A program made the position numbers and the translations under genes. The notes below the pieces were generated by a model. That model did not search any database and was not told the origin of the DNA. It was given only the letters and a program-made list of their open reading frames with translations. Below are positions 8,727 through 16,517 of a stretch of 43,010 nt of DNA, in pieces. The stretch's first letter is position 1. Every line of letters starts with the position of its first letter. The stretch comes from an uncultured Rhizobiaceae group bacterium. Its GTDB lineage: Bacteria > Pseudomonadota > Alphaproteobacteria > Rhizobiales > Rhizobiaceae. Location of the stretch: positions 1-43,010 of the forward strand of contig CALFBM010000002.1 of assembly GCA_937951645.1 (NCBI GenBank). The letters run 5' to 3'.

Positions 8727-9107
8727 ATGAGATTCATAAAGGCAATTAAGAACGGTTTTACAAACTACGCAAATATTAATGGCGTTTCAAGCAGGGGCGA
8801 TTTTTGGTTTTGGGTACTGTTTATCTGTCTTTTTTTATGTATGACGCTCATAATTGACGGTGCTTATCTTGGCCCCTGGATTGGAAACATTTCTGGTGAA
8901 GAAGTCATGGCATTTGATCAGGATGCACCTAAATGGCTTTCTACAACAAGCCTGCTTCTTTTAATAATTCCAACTTTGTCAGTCGCAATGAGAAGAATTC
9001 AGGATGCTGGGTTTTCCAGGTGGTGGATATTGATAGGTGTGACAATTATCGGGTGTCTTCCGCTCTTGTTCTTGTTTATTAAAAAAAGAAAAAAACCGCT
9101 TAAATAA
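8727..9107 (+). CDS. DUF805 family membrane protein
   Basis: Small inner-membrane protein of 126 residues from the ATG at 8727. It shows the DUF805 pattern: an N-terminal FxNYANINGVSSRGDFWFWVLF segment where the SRGDFWFW part is the family hallmark, hydrophobic spans at about 23-45, 75-90 and 100-118, and AMRRIQDAGFSRWWILI before the last span (the R-R-x-x-D-x-G motif of the family). It ends in a run of Lys/Arg. An in-frame ATG at 8691 would overlap the end of the PodJ-like gene; the start at 8727 gives the usual family length and avoids the overlap, though its ribosome site is weak. It follows the PodJ-like gene by 25 bases, so co-transcription is likely. The function of DUF805 is unknown. 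Confidence 0.85.
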   Translation: MRFIKAIKNGFTNYANINGVSSRGDFWFWVLFICLFLCMTLIIDGAYLGPWIGNISGEEVMAFDQDAPKWLSTTSLLLLIIPTLSVAMRRIQDAGFSRWWILIGVTIIGCLPLLFLFIKKRKKPLK

Positions 9108-9138
9108 TAAGTGTAATTTTGGATTACGCTTAAATAAT
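9097..9138. repeat. Direct repeat enclosing a stem-loop between DUF805 and hydrolase genes
   Basis: CGCTTAAATAAT occurs at 9097-9108 and again at 9127-9138. Between and across them TAAGTGTAAT (9108-9117) can pair with ATTACGCTTA (9123-9132), one pair being a wobble, with a five-base loop. No run of T follows on either strand, so it is a weak candidate terminator and may instead be an mRNA-end structure. Confidence 0.5.
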
Positions 9139-9213
9139 TCCCTTCATTAAATTTATGAAATTTGTTACATTTCTTACGTTGGGGCAAGAGATTCGTAATA
9201 AGGAGAGAATTTG

Positions 9214-9792
9214 ATGGTTAAATTCTTGAATAAGAACTTCTTGGCTGTATTGTTTGCAACACTTGCGATTAGTCTCATATCACCTCAGGCAAAGGCCAGA
9301 ACCTATATTGTAAATGGATTAGCCAGTGCTGTGCCTTTCATCGGGTATGGGATGAACAACCTGGGCAAGAAAATATCAGGTTCAAAAGTCTTTAGCTATA
9401 TTACCTCTATTGAAGGCAATAGAATCATCAAGCCTAATATTTTGAAAGACATAGAGGCAAGATATAAGCGTAATCCAAATGAGCCTATTAATCTGATTGG
9501 CATTAGCTATGGGGCAAACATGGTGAGTGATATTGCCAATCGTCTGGCTAAAAAGGGTATTCCGGTAAATTATCTCGGTATCATTGAAGGTACATCACTC
9601 AAATCTATAAAATCAAACGTAAGGCGAGCGCAAAATTTTATTTGCACCGCTGCTGAGTGTTCCAAGCGCAGGATAGGGCTTGCGAGCGGTAATACGGTTA
9701 CAAAGCTAAACCAATTTACCTATGATGATGGTCATATTGATCTTGGCAATAACAGAGGTGTTCACAGTAAAATTCTGAGTGGCATTCGCTAA
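9214..9792 (+). CDS. Small secreted alpha/beta-hydrolase-like protein
   Basis: Predicted exported protein of 192 residues. A signal peptide covers about residues 1-28 (KFLNKNF, then a hydrophobic core, then SPQAKA before ART). The mature part has a YIVNGLAS strand, and PINLIGISYGANMVSDIANR around 91-110 with the GxSxG nucleophile elbow (Ser98), as in lipases and thioesterases. DDGHIDLGNN near 171-180 could supply Asp and His, but the triad is not proven. Cys144 and Cys149 may form a disulphide. It is shorter than most hydrolases of the fold. An AGGAG site eight bases upstream fixes the ATG at 9214 rather than the TTG just before. I do not recognise a characterised homologue; substrate unknown. 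Confidence 0.75.
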   Translation: MVKFLNKNFLAVLFATLAISLISPQAKARTYIVNGLASAVPFIGYGMNNLGKKISGSKVFSYITSIEGNRIIKPNILKDIEARYKRNPNEPINLIGISYGANMVSDIANRLAKKGIPVNYLGIIEGTSLKSIKSNVRRAQNFICTAAECSKRRIGLASGNTVTKLNQFTYDDGHIDLGNNRGVHSKILSGIR

Positions 9793-9956
9793 AACCTGAT
9801 TGTGATGCAACTGGATCCATTATTTTAAATATTTGCGATGTTTCATCCATTGACATTCGCTTTTTCGAGGCGCAATAAATCGCTAATAACGCCTGTTGGC
9901 AGCTGAAACTTATTCTCGCCAACTCCTAACAATTCATGATTTTTCTGGAGGATGCC

Positions 9957-10889
9957 GTGAGCATCTATCTTCCGATAGCGGAAATGTCCGTTAATATTTT
10001 CGTCCTTTTTGGAATGGGAGCTGCCGTTGGCTTTTTGTCAGGCATGTTTGGTGTCGGCGGAGGGTTCTTGATGACCCCGCTACTGATCTTTTACAATATT
10101 CCTCCAGCAGTTGCTGTTGCTACTGAGGCAAACCAGATTGTTGCTTCATCTTTTTCCGGTGCTCTTGCACATTTAAGAAAAGGAACAGTAGACATCAAGT
10201 TGGGGATAATGCTCTTGATTGGTGGTTTGATTGGATCAACATTAGGAGTTTATATTTTCTCATCCCTGAGAAGTGCTGGTCAGCTCGATCTGATTATTTC
10301 TATTCTTTATGTTGTTTTCCTGGGATCTATCGGTACCTTGATGACGATTGAAAGTCTCAATGCAATTCGAAAATCCAAGAAAGATGACACGCCACCAAAA
10401 CGCAAAACCGGTCATGATAGCTGGATACACGCACTTCCGTTTAAAGTGCGTTTTCGTAAATCAAAACTTTATCTGAGCGTAATTCCTGTTCTGGTGCTTG
10501 GCATGTTGGTCGGTATTCTTGCAGCAATCATGGGTGTTGGCGGGGGCTTTATCATGGTGCCCGCAATGATTTATCTTCTGCGTGTTCCAACCAATGTTGT
10601 GATTGGTACTTCGCTCTTTCAGATTATTTTTGTGACGGGTTATACCACCATTATTCAGTCAGCAACCAACCAAACGGTTGATGTGGTGCTGGCCCTTATC
10701 TTGATGGTGGGTGGTGTTATTGGTGCACAATTTGGCGCTGCTGCTGGACACAAACTCAAAGGCGAACAACTTCGCGCACTCTTGGGGTTGCTTGTTTTGG
10801 GCGTGTGTATTCGCCTTGGATTTGATTTAGTTGCTACGCCAACCGACTTTTTTAATATCATCGGCAGCATGGATGAGGGAGGCCACTAA
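9957..10889 (+). CDS. TSUP (TauE/SafE) family anion exporter
   Basis: Integral membrane transporter of about 310 residues with eight or so hydrophobic spans and the two-fold internal repeat of the TSUP family: GMFGVGGGFLMTPLLIF near the start and IMGVGGGFIMVPAMIYLL in the second half. Family members export sulfite, sulfoacetate or related anions, or take up thiosulfate; the substrate is not shown. An ATG exists at 9936, but TGGAGG at 9945-9951 sits five bases before GTG 9957 and would lie inside the longer version, so GTG 9957 is preferred. The gene overlaps the next one by a single base (TAATG), a sign of translational coupling with the TIGR02186-type protein. The long loop after span four is basic. 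Confidence 0.9.
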   Translation: MSIYLPIAEMSVNIFVLFGMGAAVGFLSGMFGVGGGFLMTPLLIFYNIPPAVAVATEANQIVASSFSGALAHLRKGTVDIKLGIMLLIGGLIGSTLGVYIFSSLRSAGQLDLIISILYVVFLGSIGTLMTIESLNAIRKSKKDDTPPKRKTGHDSWIHALPFKVRFRKSKLYLSVIPVLVLGMLVGILAAIMGVGGGFIMVPAMIYLLRVPTNVVIGTSLFQIIFVTGYTTIIQSATNQTVDVVLALILMVGGVIGAQFGAAAGHKLKGEQLRALLGLLVLGVCIRLGFDLVATPTDFFNIIGSMDEGGH

Positions 10890-11671
10890 TGAAACATTCG
10901 CTCTCTCTTGTCTTTGTGTCCATTGCGCTGATCTTTGCAACCTTGATATCTTCTAGGGCAGAATCTCTGCAAATGGGTATTTCAGTTGATACAGTACCTG
11001 TAAGCTCAAGCTTCGATGGTGCAGAAATTGTTATTTTTGGGTCGATAGAAACAAAAGAACAAGCTGCACTTTATCGCGGTGAATATGATGTTGTTATTCG
11101 GGTAGAAGGCGATGCTGAAGATGTCATAATTCGTAAAAAAGATCGCATCGGCGGGATTTGGATCAACAACCAGTCGGAAAATTACGAGTCGGTTCCTTCT
11201 TTCTATTCTATATTGTCCGCCCGTCCATTAAATTTGATCGCAAACCCGATCGTACTGGCACCTATCAGTCTTGGTATTAATAATCTTGGCAAAAATGTCC
11301 CGGTTGAAGGTGAAAAGACACTCATTATGAACCCCGGTGAATTTTCAGATGCCTTGCTCAGGCTTCGTATTGAACAGGACCTGTTTTCTGAAATTCCCGG
11401 TACCTTGAAGCAATTAAGTCCGAGTCTTTTCCGTGCGACTTTAAGCATACCGGCAAATGTTCCAATCGGAGAACACATGGTAACAGCCTATTTGTTCCGT
11501 AATGGTAAAATTCTGGACACAAATGAATCCAGTTTCACAATTGAGAAAGTTGGTTTTGAGCGCTGGATTTATGATCTGGCCCATGAACAAGGCTTGTTGT
11601 ACGGTATTATGGCAGTTCTGCTTGCTATATTCACGGGTTGGGCTGCAAACGCCATGTTCCGCAAGAATTAG
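10889..11671 (+). CDS. TIGR02186-type transmembrane protein, partner of TSUP exporter
   Basis: Protein of 260 residues with an N-terminal signal peptide (hydrophobic to about residue 24, SRAES cleavage region), a periplasmic beta-rich domain and one C-terminal membrane anchor at about 234-255 followed by FRKN. Early landmarks are MGISVDTVPVSSSFDGAEIV, IFGSIE and YDVVIRVEG, and later NQSENYESVPSFYSILSARP. These fit the conserved TIGR02186 family, which in alphaproteobacteria is regularly encoded beside a TSUP exporter. Its start codon overlaps the TSUP stop. A helper or sensor role at the outer face of the exporter is inferred from linkage and topology; no activity is known to me. Confidence 0.82.
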   Translation: MKHSLSLVFVSIALIFATLISSRAESLQMGISVDTVPVSSSFDGAEIVIFGSIETKEQAALYRGEYDVVIRVEGDAEDVIIRKKDRIGGIWINNQSENYESVPSFYSILSARPLNLIANPIVLAPISLGINNLGKNVPVEGEKTLIMNPGEFSDALLRLRIEQDLFSEIPGTLKQLSPSLFRATLSIPANVPIGEHMVTAYLFRNGKILDTNESSFTIEKVGFERWIYDLAHEQGLLYGIMAVLLAIFTGWAANAMFRKN

Positions 11672-11695
11672 AAGAGAGGCTCCAGTTTACTTAAT

Positions 11696-12130
11696 ATGAA
11701 AACAGCAAATCTAGCTTGGGGACTGTCTTTAGCAGGTTTTATTCCTTTCGTAATTCTGGCTGCAGGTCTTTACCTAATTGGAGCAAGCAATGAGTTGTTT
11801 GTGAGTCTTTTTGATATTTTCAAAGTCTGGTCAGCACTCATCCTGTCATTTCTGGGCGGCATTCGTTGGGGGTTTGCCATTGCACATGAGCCCCTTGAAA
11901 ACAGAAATTTGCTAATTTCCGTAATACCAACCATTTTGGCATGGTTTGTCCTGCTGCTTCCCGATGCTTATACCATACTTGCTTTATTGGTTTTATTTTG
12001 CCTGCATGGTGTCTGGGACAGTTTCTATATCAATGAGGGCAAGGTCGCACCCTGGTTTGGAAAAATCAGAATTGCGCTCACCTTTCTTGTTGCTGCTTCA
12101 CATATCATTGTCTTGTTTGCTATTGCTTGA
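11696..12130 (+). CDS. DUF3429 family membrane protein
   Basis: Inner-membrane protein of 144 residues with about five hydrophobic spans and little outside them. The segment LSFLGGIRWGFAIAHEP around residues 51-67 is the hallmark of DUF3429, and WFVLLLPDAYTILALLVLF is a later span. GAGAGG precedes the ATG. It follows the TIGR02186-type gene by 24 bases and may be part of the same transcript. It converges on pdeM with seven bases between stops. The family function is unknown. Confidence 0.85.
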   Translation: MKTANLAWGLSLAGFIPFVILAAGLYLIGASNELFVSLFDIFKVWSALILSFLGGIRWGFAIAHEPLENRNLLISVIPTILAWFVLLLPDAYTILALLVLFCLHGVWDSFYINEGKVAPWFGKIRIALTFLVAASHIIVLFAIA

Positions 12131-12137
12131 GCAAGGT

Positions 12138-12848
12138 TTATTTTACAAGTTTTCTACCCTCAATTTCAAAAACATGATTACCGCTAAGCATCCAGCTTTT
12201 GAAATTTCGTCCCTTGAAAAAGCCTGAGTAAGCTTCATCCAAAACATTTAACCCACCTGTGAATGAACCAAATGCTGGCATGACAAACCGTTTTTCATCA
12301 CCGATAAAACAACGTCGCCTGACAGATTTCCCTCTTTGTTTGATTTTTGCAGATGGGTGAAGGTGTCCGGCAATTTCCCCGGGCTTACAATCAAGCTTGG
12401 GTTCGTGACAAAAATTGAGATTGTCTATCTGGATACTTTCACAGAACGTTCCACCAAGGTCTTGCGGTGGTGAAGGATCGTGGTTGCCACTGATCCATAT
12501 CCACTCTCGCCCTTGCATTAATTGTGATAGATGCTGTTTATAACTATTGGGCAGTCTGCTGGCTGCATTATCATCATGAAAACTGTCGCCTAAAGACAAC
12601 AAGGTTTGTGGTTGCCAATAAGCAATCCGCAGAGCCAGGGTTTCAAGTGTTGCCTGTGTGTCATAGGGGGGAATGAACAAGCCTTTTTTGGCAGCATATG
12701 AAGATCCTTTTTCAAGATGAAGATCAGAAACAACAAGAAGGTTTTTTTCTTTCCAATACAGACAACCTGAAGGATCAAGTACAAACGTATTACCCATGAA
12801 TTGCAGTTCCATGACGATGGGTTCGTTTGTTGGTTGCAATTCATTCAT
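12138..12848 (-). CDS. pdeM: Ligase-associated DNA damage response endonuclease PdeM
   Basis: Calcineurin-type metallophosphoesterase of 236 residues. Metal-site motifs appear in the right order: SDLHLEKGSS (DxH at 42-44), GDSFHDD (87-93), SGNHDP (120-125) and GHLHP (161-165). This combination fits the PdeM group, encoded with an Lhr-like helicase and often also an exonuclease and an ATP-dependent ligase. The start codon overlaps the helicase stop by one base, so the two are translationally coupled. The exonuclease and ligase genes of the classic set are not adjacent. Role in strand-break processing is known only by association. Confidence 0.92.
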   Translation of the reverse strand: MNELQPTNEPIVMELQFMGNTFVLDPSGCLYWKEKNLLVVSDLHLEKGSSYAAKKGLFIPPYDTQATLETLALRIAYWQPQTLLSLGDSFHDDNAASRLPNSYKQHLSQLMQGREWIWISGNHDPSPPQDLGGTFCESIQIDNLNFCHEPKLDCKPGEIAGHLHPSAKIKQRGKSVRRRCFIGDEKRFVMPAFGSFTGGLNVLDEAYSGFFKGRNFKSWMLSGNHVFEIEGRKLVK

Positions 12849-15373
12849 TAATCAATATCCGCTAATCCCGTTGCAGCTTCTTGTAGAAGCGCTTCTTGTG
12901 CTTCACCAGCAATTCCTTCTTTGCCAATTTCCATCATGATGGGAACCGCAAGAGGAGAAATTCTGTCGAGAGGTTTATGCACGATTCGCGACTTGATGCG
13001 CGAGAGCATTTCTCCAAGTCGTCGAATATCAAGCAACCCATAAGCTGCTTCCTGACGTGTTGCCTGAAGTAAAATGTGATCGGGTTCATGGGTGCGCAAA
13101 ACATCATATATAAGATCAGACGAAACAGTCATTTGCCTGCCTGTCTTTTCCTTGCCAGGAAAACGTCTTTCAATAAGACCTGCGATGGTAGCGCAATCTC
13201 TAAATGTACGTTTAAGCAAAAAACTTTCATCAAGCCAGGTTTCCAGATCATCTCCGAGCATATCCTCATCAAACAGCATTTCAAGGGAGGGCTTGCCGTC
13301 CTTGAACAGTCTGGAAAAGTCTTTCAGTCCCCAAATTGCGATAGCATAGTCACTTGCAACAAAGCCTAGCGGCTTGGCACGCATACGCTCTAATCGCCGC
13401 GTTAAAAGCATGCCTAATGTCTGGTGCGCTAGGCGCCCTTCAAAAGGATAAGCAACCAGATAATGGCGGTCACCACGCGGGAAAGTTTCAATTAGAAGTT
13501 CATTTTGCTTGGGTAAAATTGAATGATCCTTTTGAATGGTGAGCCATTCACTAACCTGAGAGGGAAGTTTTTCCCAAAGTTCAGGATCGGCCAACATCTC
13601 GCGAACAAGATCAGCCAGATAAGTTGAAAGTGGAAAACTGCCACCCAAATAGGATGGAACTTTGGGGTCGCTATCATAAGCTTTTGAAACATAACAGGCG
13701 GCTTCACGAATACCCTCAAGGCGCAAGGTATTTCCTGCAAACATGAATGTATCACCAGGTGACAAACTTTCAATAAAACCTTCTTCAATCTTTCCAAGCA
13801 TGGGGCCGCCCTGGAAGTTTGCATTACGTCCTTTTTTGCGTGTTAATCGAACATCCAGCATCGGAGCCTGAATGATTGTACCGCAATTCATTCGGTAACG
13901 TTGTGCAAGGCGAGGGTGGGTTAAGCGCCAGCTGCCATCTTCAACTTTTCGAATTTTCGCATATTGTTCATAGGTTTTCAGTGCATACCCGCCAGTTGCC
14001 ACAAATTGCAAGACTTGATTGAAGTTTTCACGCGACAATTCTGCGTAAGGTGCTGCTGAAGTGATTTCATTATAAAGCCCATCTTCAAAAAATGGGCCCG
14101 CACAAGCTGTACCTAAAACATGCTGGGCAAGCACATCAAGAGCCCCCTCCCGCAAGGCTGGTGTATCTTGTGCGCCAAGATAATTTGCATCCAGTGCTGC
14201 TTGACATTCCATCACTTCAAAACGGTTTGATGGAACCAATATAGCCCGCGAAGGTTCATCAATCCGGTGGTTGGCGCGTCCAATACGTTGCGCAAGGCGA
14301 CTGGCTCCCTTGGGTGCGCCCACATGCACAACCAGATCAACATCTCCCCAGTCAATGCCCAGATCAAGTGTCGAAGTTGCAATTACAGCACGTAATTCAT
14401 TTCTTTGCATGGCATCTTCAACCCGCCGACGCTGGCTTACATCCAGCGAGCCATGATGGAGCGCAATTGGCAATGTTTCTTCATTAATAGTCCATAATTC
14501 CTGAAACAGCCTTTCTGCCTGACTGCGTGTATTTACAAAAAGTAGAGTTGTTTGATGTTGTTTTATAGCTTCATAGACATCTTTTATTGCGTAACGAGCA
14601 GAATGGCCAGCCCATGGCATGCGTTCATCAGATTTTAAAATGGTAATGTTTGGTTTTGCACCACCTTCCAGCTTGATCAGTTCTGATAACGCAATCTCAC
14701 CCAGTGGTGGTTGTCGAACCAGCCACCTGCGCAGATCATCAGGCTTAGAAACGGTAGCCGATAAACCAATGGTTTTAAGGGCAGGCTGCAAGGTTCTTAA
14801 TCGAGCAAGCCCAAGGGCTAAAAGTTGTCCGCGTTTTGAAGTAACCAGTGAGTGCAATTCATCAAAAATTACGGTTTCAAGATCTTCAAAAAACTGACTT
14901 GCGTCCTTGTTGGAAATCAATAATGCCAATTGTTCAGGCGTAGTCAGCATTATTTGTGGTGGCGATAGTTTTTGGCGTTGGCGACGAGAGGCAGATGTGT
15001 CGCCAGTGCGAGTTTCAATCTCAATGTCAAGGTTCATCTCTTCAATAGGCTTTTCAAGATTGCGCTTGATATCAACAGCAAGTGCTTTTAGAGGCGAAAT
15101 ATAAAGTGTATGAACACCTCTTTTTCTTTCTCCGCGTTTTTTCTTCTTTTGTAGTGAAAGCTCGACCAGGGTTGGCAAAAATCCGGCCAACGTTTTGCCA
15201 GCACCAGTTGGCGCAATAAGCAAGGTTGAGAGCCCGGCCTGTGATTTTGCAAGTAGTTCAAGTTGATGCGCGCGCGGTTGCCATCCGTGCCCTGCGAACC
15301 ATTTTTGAAAAGGTTCGGGCAGATTAAAAGGCAGTGTGCTACCGCTGGATTTGAGTGTCGTATTTTTGTTCAC
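12848..15373 (-). CDS. Ligase-associated DNA damage response DEXH-box helicase (Lhr-like)
   Basis: Superfamily 2 helicase of 841 residues, the normal length of this group. Motif Q/I region: WQPRAHQLELL, then APTGAGKT (Walker A, 54-61). Motif Ib PLKALAVD near 95, motif II DELH (171-174), motif III SAT (205-207), and in the second RecA domain LLFVNTRSQAERLF, VIATSTLDLGIDWGDVDLVV and QRIGRANHR (motif VI). The C-terminal 400 residues carry the winged-helix and Lhr-core domains. It is encoded directly upstream of pdeM with a one-base overlap. It is expected to unwind DNA in repair. Its start lies only 36 bases from the divergent RNase T2 start, so the two promoters must be very compact or overlap. 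Confidence 0.95.
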   Translation of the reverse strand: MNKNTTLKSSGSTLPFNLPEPFQKWFAGHGWQPRAHQLELLAKSQAGLSTLLIAPTGAGKTLAGFLPTLVELSLQKKKKRGERKRGVHTLYISPLKALAVDIKRNLEKPIEEMNLDIEIETRTGDTSASRRQRQKLSPPQIMLTTPEQLALLISNKDASQFFEDLETVIFDELHSLVTSKRGQLLALGLARLRTLQPALKTIGLSATVSKPDDLRRWLVRQPPLGEIALSELIKLEGGAKPNITILKSDERMPWAGHSARYAIKDVYEAIKQHQTTLLFVNTRSQAERLFQELWTINEETLPIALHHGSLDVSQRRRVEDAMQRNELRAVIATSTLDLGIDWGDVDLVVHVGAPKGASRLAQRIGRANHRIDEPSRAILVPSNRFEVMECQAALDANYLGAQDTPALREGALDVLAQHVLGTACAGPFFEDGLYNEITSAAPYAELSRENFNQVLQFVATGGYALKTYEQYAKIRKVEDGSWRLTHPRLAQRYRMNCGTIIQAPMLDVRLTRKKGRNANFQGGPMLGKIEEGFIESLSPGDTFMFAGNTLRLEGIREAACYVSKAYDSDPKVPSYLGGSFPLSTYLADLVREMLADPELWEKLPSQVSEWLTIQKDHSILPKQNELLIETFPRGDRHYLVAYPFEGRLAHQTLGMLLTRRLERMRAKPLGFVASDYAIAIWGLKDFSRLFKDGKPSLEMLFDEDMLGDDLETWLDESFLLKRTFRDCATIAGLIERRFPGKEKTGRQMTVSSDLIYDVLRTHEPDHILLQATRQEAAYGLLDIRRLGEMLSRIKSRIVHKPLDRISPLAVPIMMEIGKEGIAGEAQEALLQEAATGLADID

Positions 15374-15409
15374 ACCATGTAATGTAGTGAGGGTGAGGTC
15401 GAAGGTCGA

Positions 15410-16177
15410 ATGAAAAAAGAACTATTTAATATCATTTTTTTGGGCGTGATAGTGTTTGTCGTTGCCTGGCTTTATTGGCCTAAAGAGGAGACTGTCGGAC
15501 TGCGTGAGCCAATTGGCTATAAAAGTTATATTTTGGCTTTAAGCTGGCAACCAGCATTTTGTGAAGGAAAACCCAACAAGCCTGAATGCCGTTCTCAACA
15601 TAAGCTACGTTATGATGCCAGTAATTTCTCACTCCATGGACTTTGGCCCCAGCCACGAGACAACGTATATTGCGGAGTGTCAAAGGATATCGTTGAAACT
15701 GATAAACGTGGACGCTGGAATGAACTGCCCAAGCTGGAAATTCAAGGCAGGCTAAGAAAAGAACTTGCAAGACGAATGCCTGGTTATCGATCAAACCTGC
15801 ACCGTCACGAGTGGTACAAGCATGGCACTTGTATGACTGACGATCCTCAGCGTTATTTTGAAGTATCTATTGATATAATTGATGAAATAAACAAAACACT
15901 GCTTCGTGACCTATTTGCCCAAAATATAGGTAAAGAGATTACAGCAACACAAATTATCAAGGCAATGGAGCATGGTTTTGGAAAAGGTGCAGGTAAAAGG
16001 ATTACCATTTCGTGCAAGAGAGATGGCAAAAGAAGCATCATCAATGAGATAAGACTAAGTTATGGTCACAAAATCGGTGTTGGTATCATTCAAGAATTTG
16101 CGGAAGATTTACGAACATCACCCAAACTGCCCATTGGCTGCAAACGTGGCATTGTTGATCCGGTAGGTCTGCAATAG
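15410..16177 (+). CDS. Ribonuclease T2 family protein, membrane-anchored or secreted
   Basis: Endoribonuclease of the RNase T2 family, 255 residues. An N-terminal hydrophobic stretch at about 6-22 is a signal anchor or signal peptide, so the enzyme works in the periplasm. Both catalytic signatures are intact: HGLWPQ at 76-81 (CAS I) and HEWYKHGTCM at 133-142 (CAS II), giving the two catalytic His and the Glu/Lys pair. Several Cys (51, 60, 88, 141) can form the conserved disulphides. It is diverged from the helicase gene by 36 bases and is followed after about 73 bases by the DUF6460 gene. Likely job: degrading RNA outside the cytoplasm for nutrient recovery. Confidence 0.93.
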   Translation: MKKELFNIIFLGVIVFVVAWLYWPKEETVGLREPIGYKSYILALSWQPAFCEGKPNKPECRSQHKLRYDASNFSLHGLWPQPRDNVYCGVSKDIVETDKRGRWNELPKLEIQGRLRKELARRMPGYRSNLHRHEWYKHGTCMTDDPQRYFEVSIDIIDEINKTLLRDLFAQNIGKEITATQIIKAMEHGFGKGAGKRITISCKRDGKRSIINEIRLSYGHKIGVGIIQEFAEDLRTSPKLPIGCKRGIVDPVGLQ

Positions 16178-16250
16178 GACTAATAGTTTTCCTTGAAAAG
16201 CATAAGTTGCATCTATACCTATGATGCAGAAGAATTTTAAGGGAAGAACC

Positions 16251-16517
16251 ATGTCTGACAAGCTAACCACATTTCTGGGCGATAGCCTAAGTCGTACAAT
16301 CATAAAGTTACTGGTTATATCCTTCGTGGTTGGTATTGTGATGAGTGCGTTGAACTTTACGCCTTATGATGTTTGGTATGGAATCAGGGATTTTTTCGTA
16401 AGCCTTTATGATCTTGGTTTCGAGGCGCTTGGACGTGTCGGGAAATACTTCCTTTGGGGTGCAGCCATAGTTGTGCCCATCTTCTTGCTTCTTCGCTTTC
16501 TCAATTTTAAAAAATGA
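16251..16517 (+). CDS. DUF6460 family small membrane protein
   Basis: Protein of 88 residues with two hydrophobic spans (about 20-40 and 65-83). It begins MSDKLTTFLGDSLSRTIIKL and contains VGIVMSALNFTPYDVWYGI, the conserved DUF6460 stretch. AAGGGAAG five bases upstream of 16251 fixes this ATG over an in-frame ATG at 16221. Its stop overlaps the MATE start by four bases (ATGA), so the two are translationally coupled. Function is unknown. Confidence 0.82.
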   Translation: MSDKLTTFLGDSLSRTIIKLLVISFVVGIVMSALNFTPYDVWYGIRDFFVSLYDLGFEALGRVGKYFLWGAAIVVPIFLLLRFLNFKK

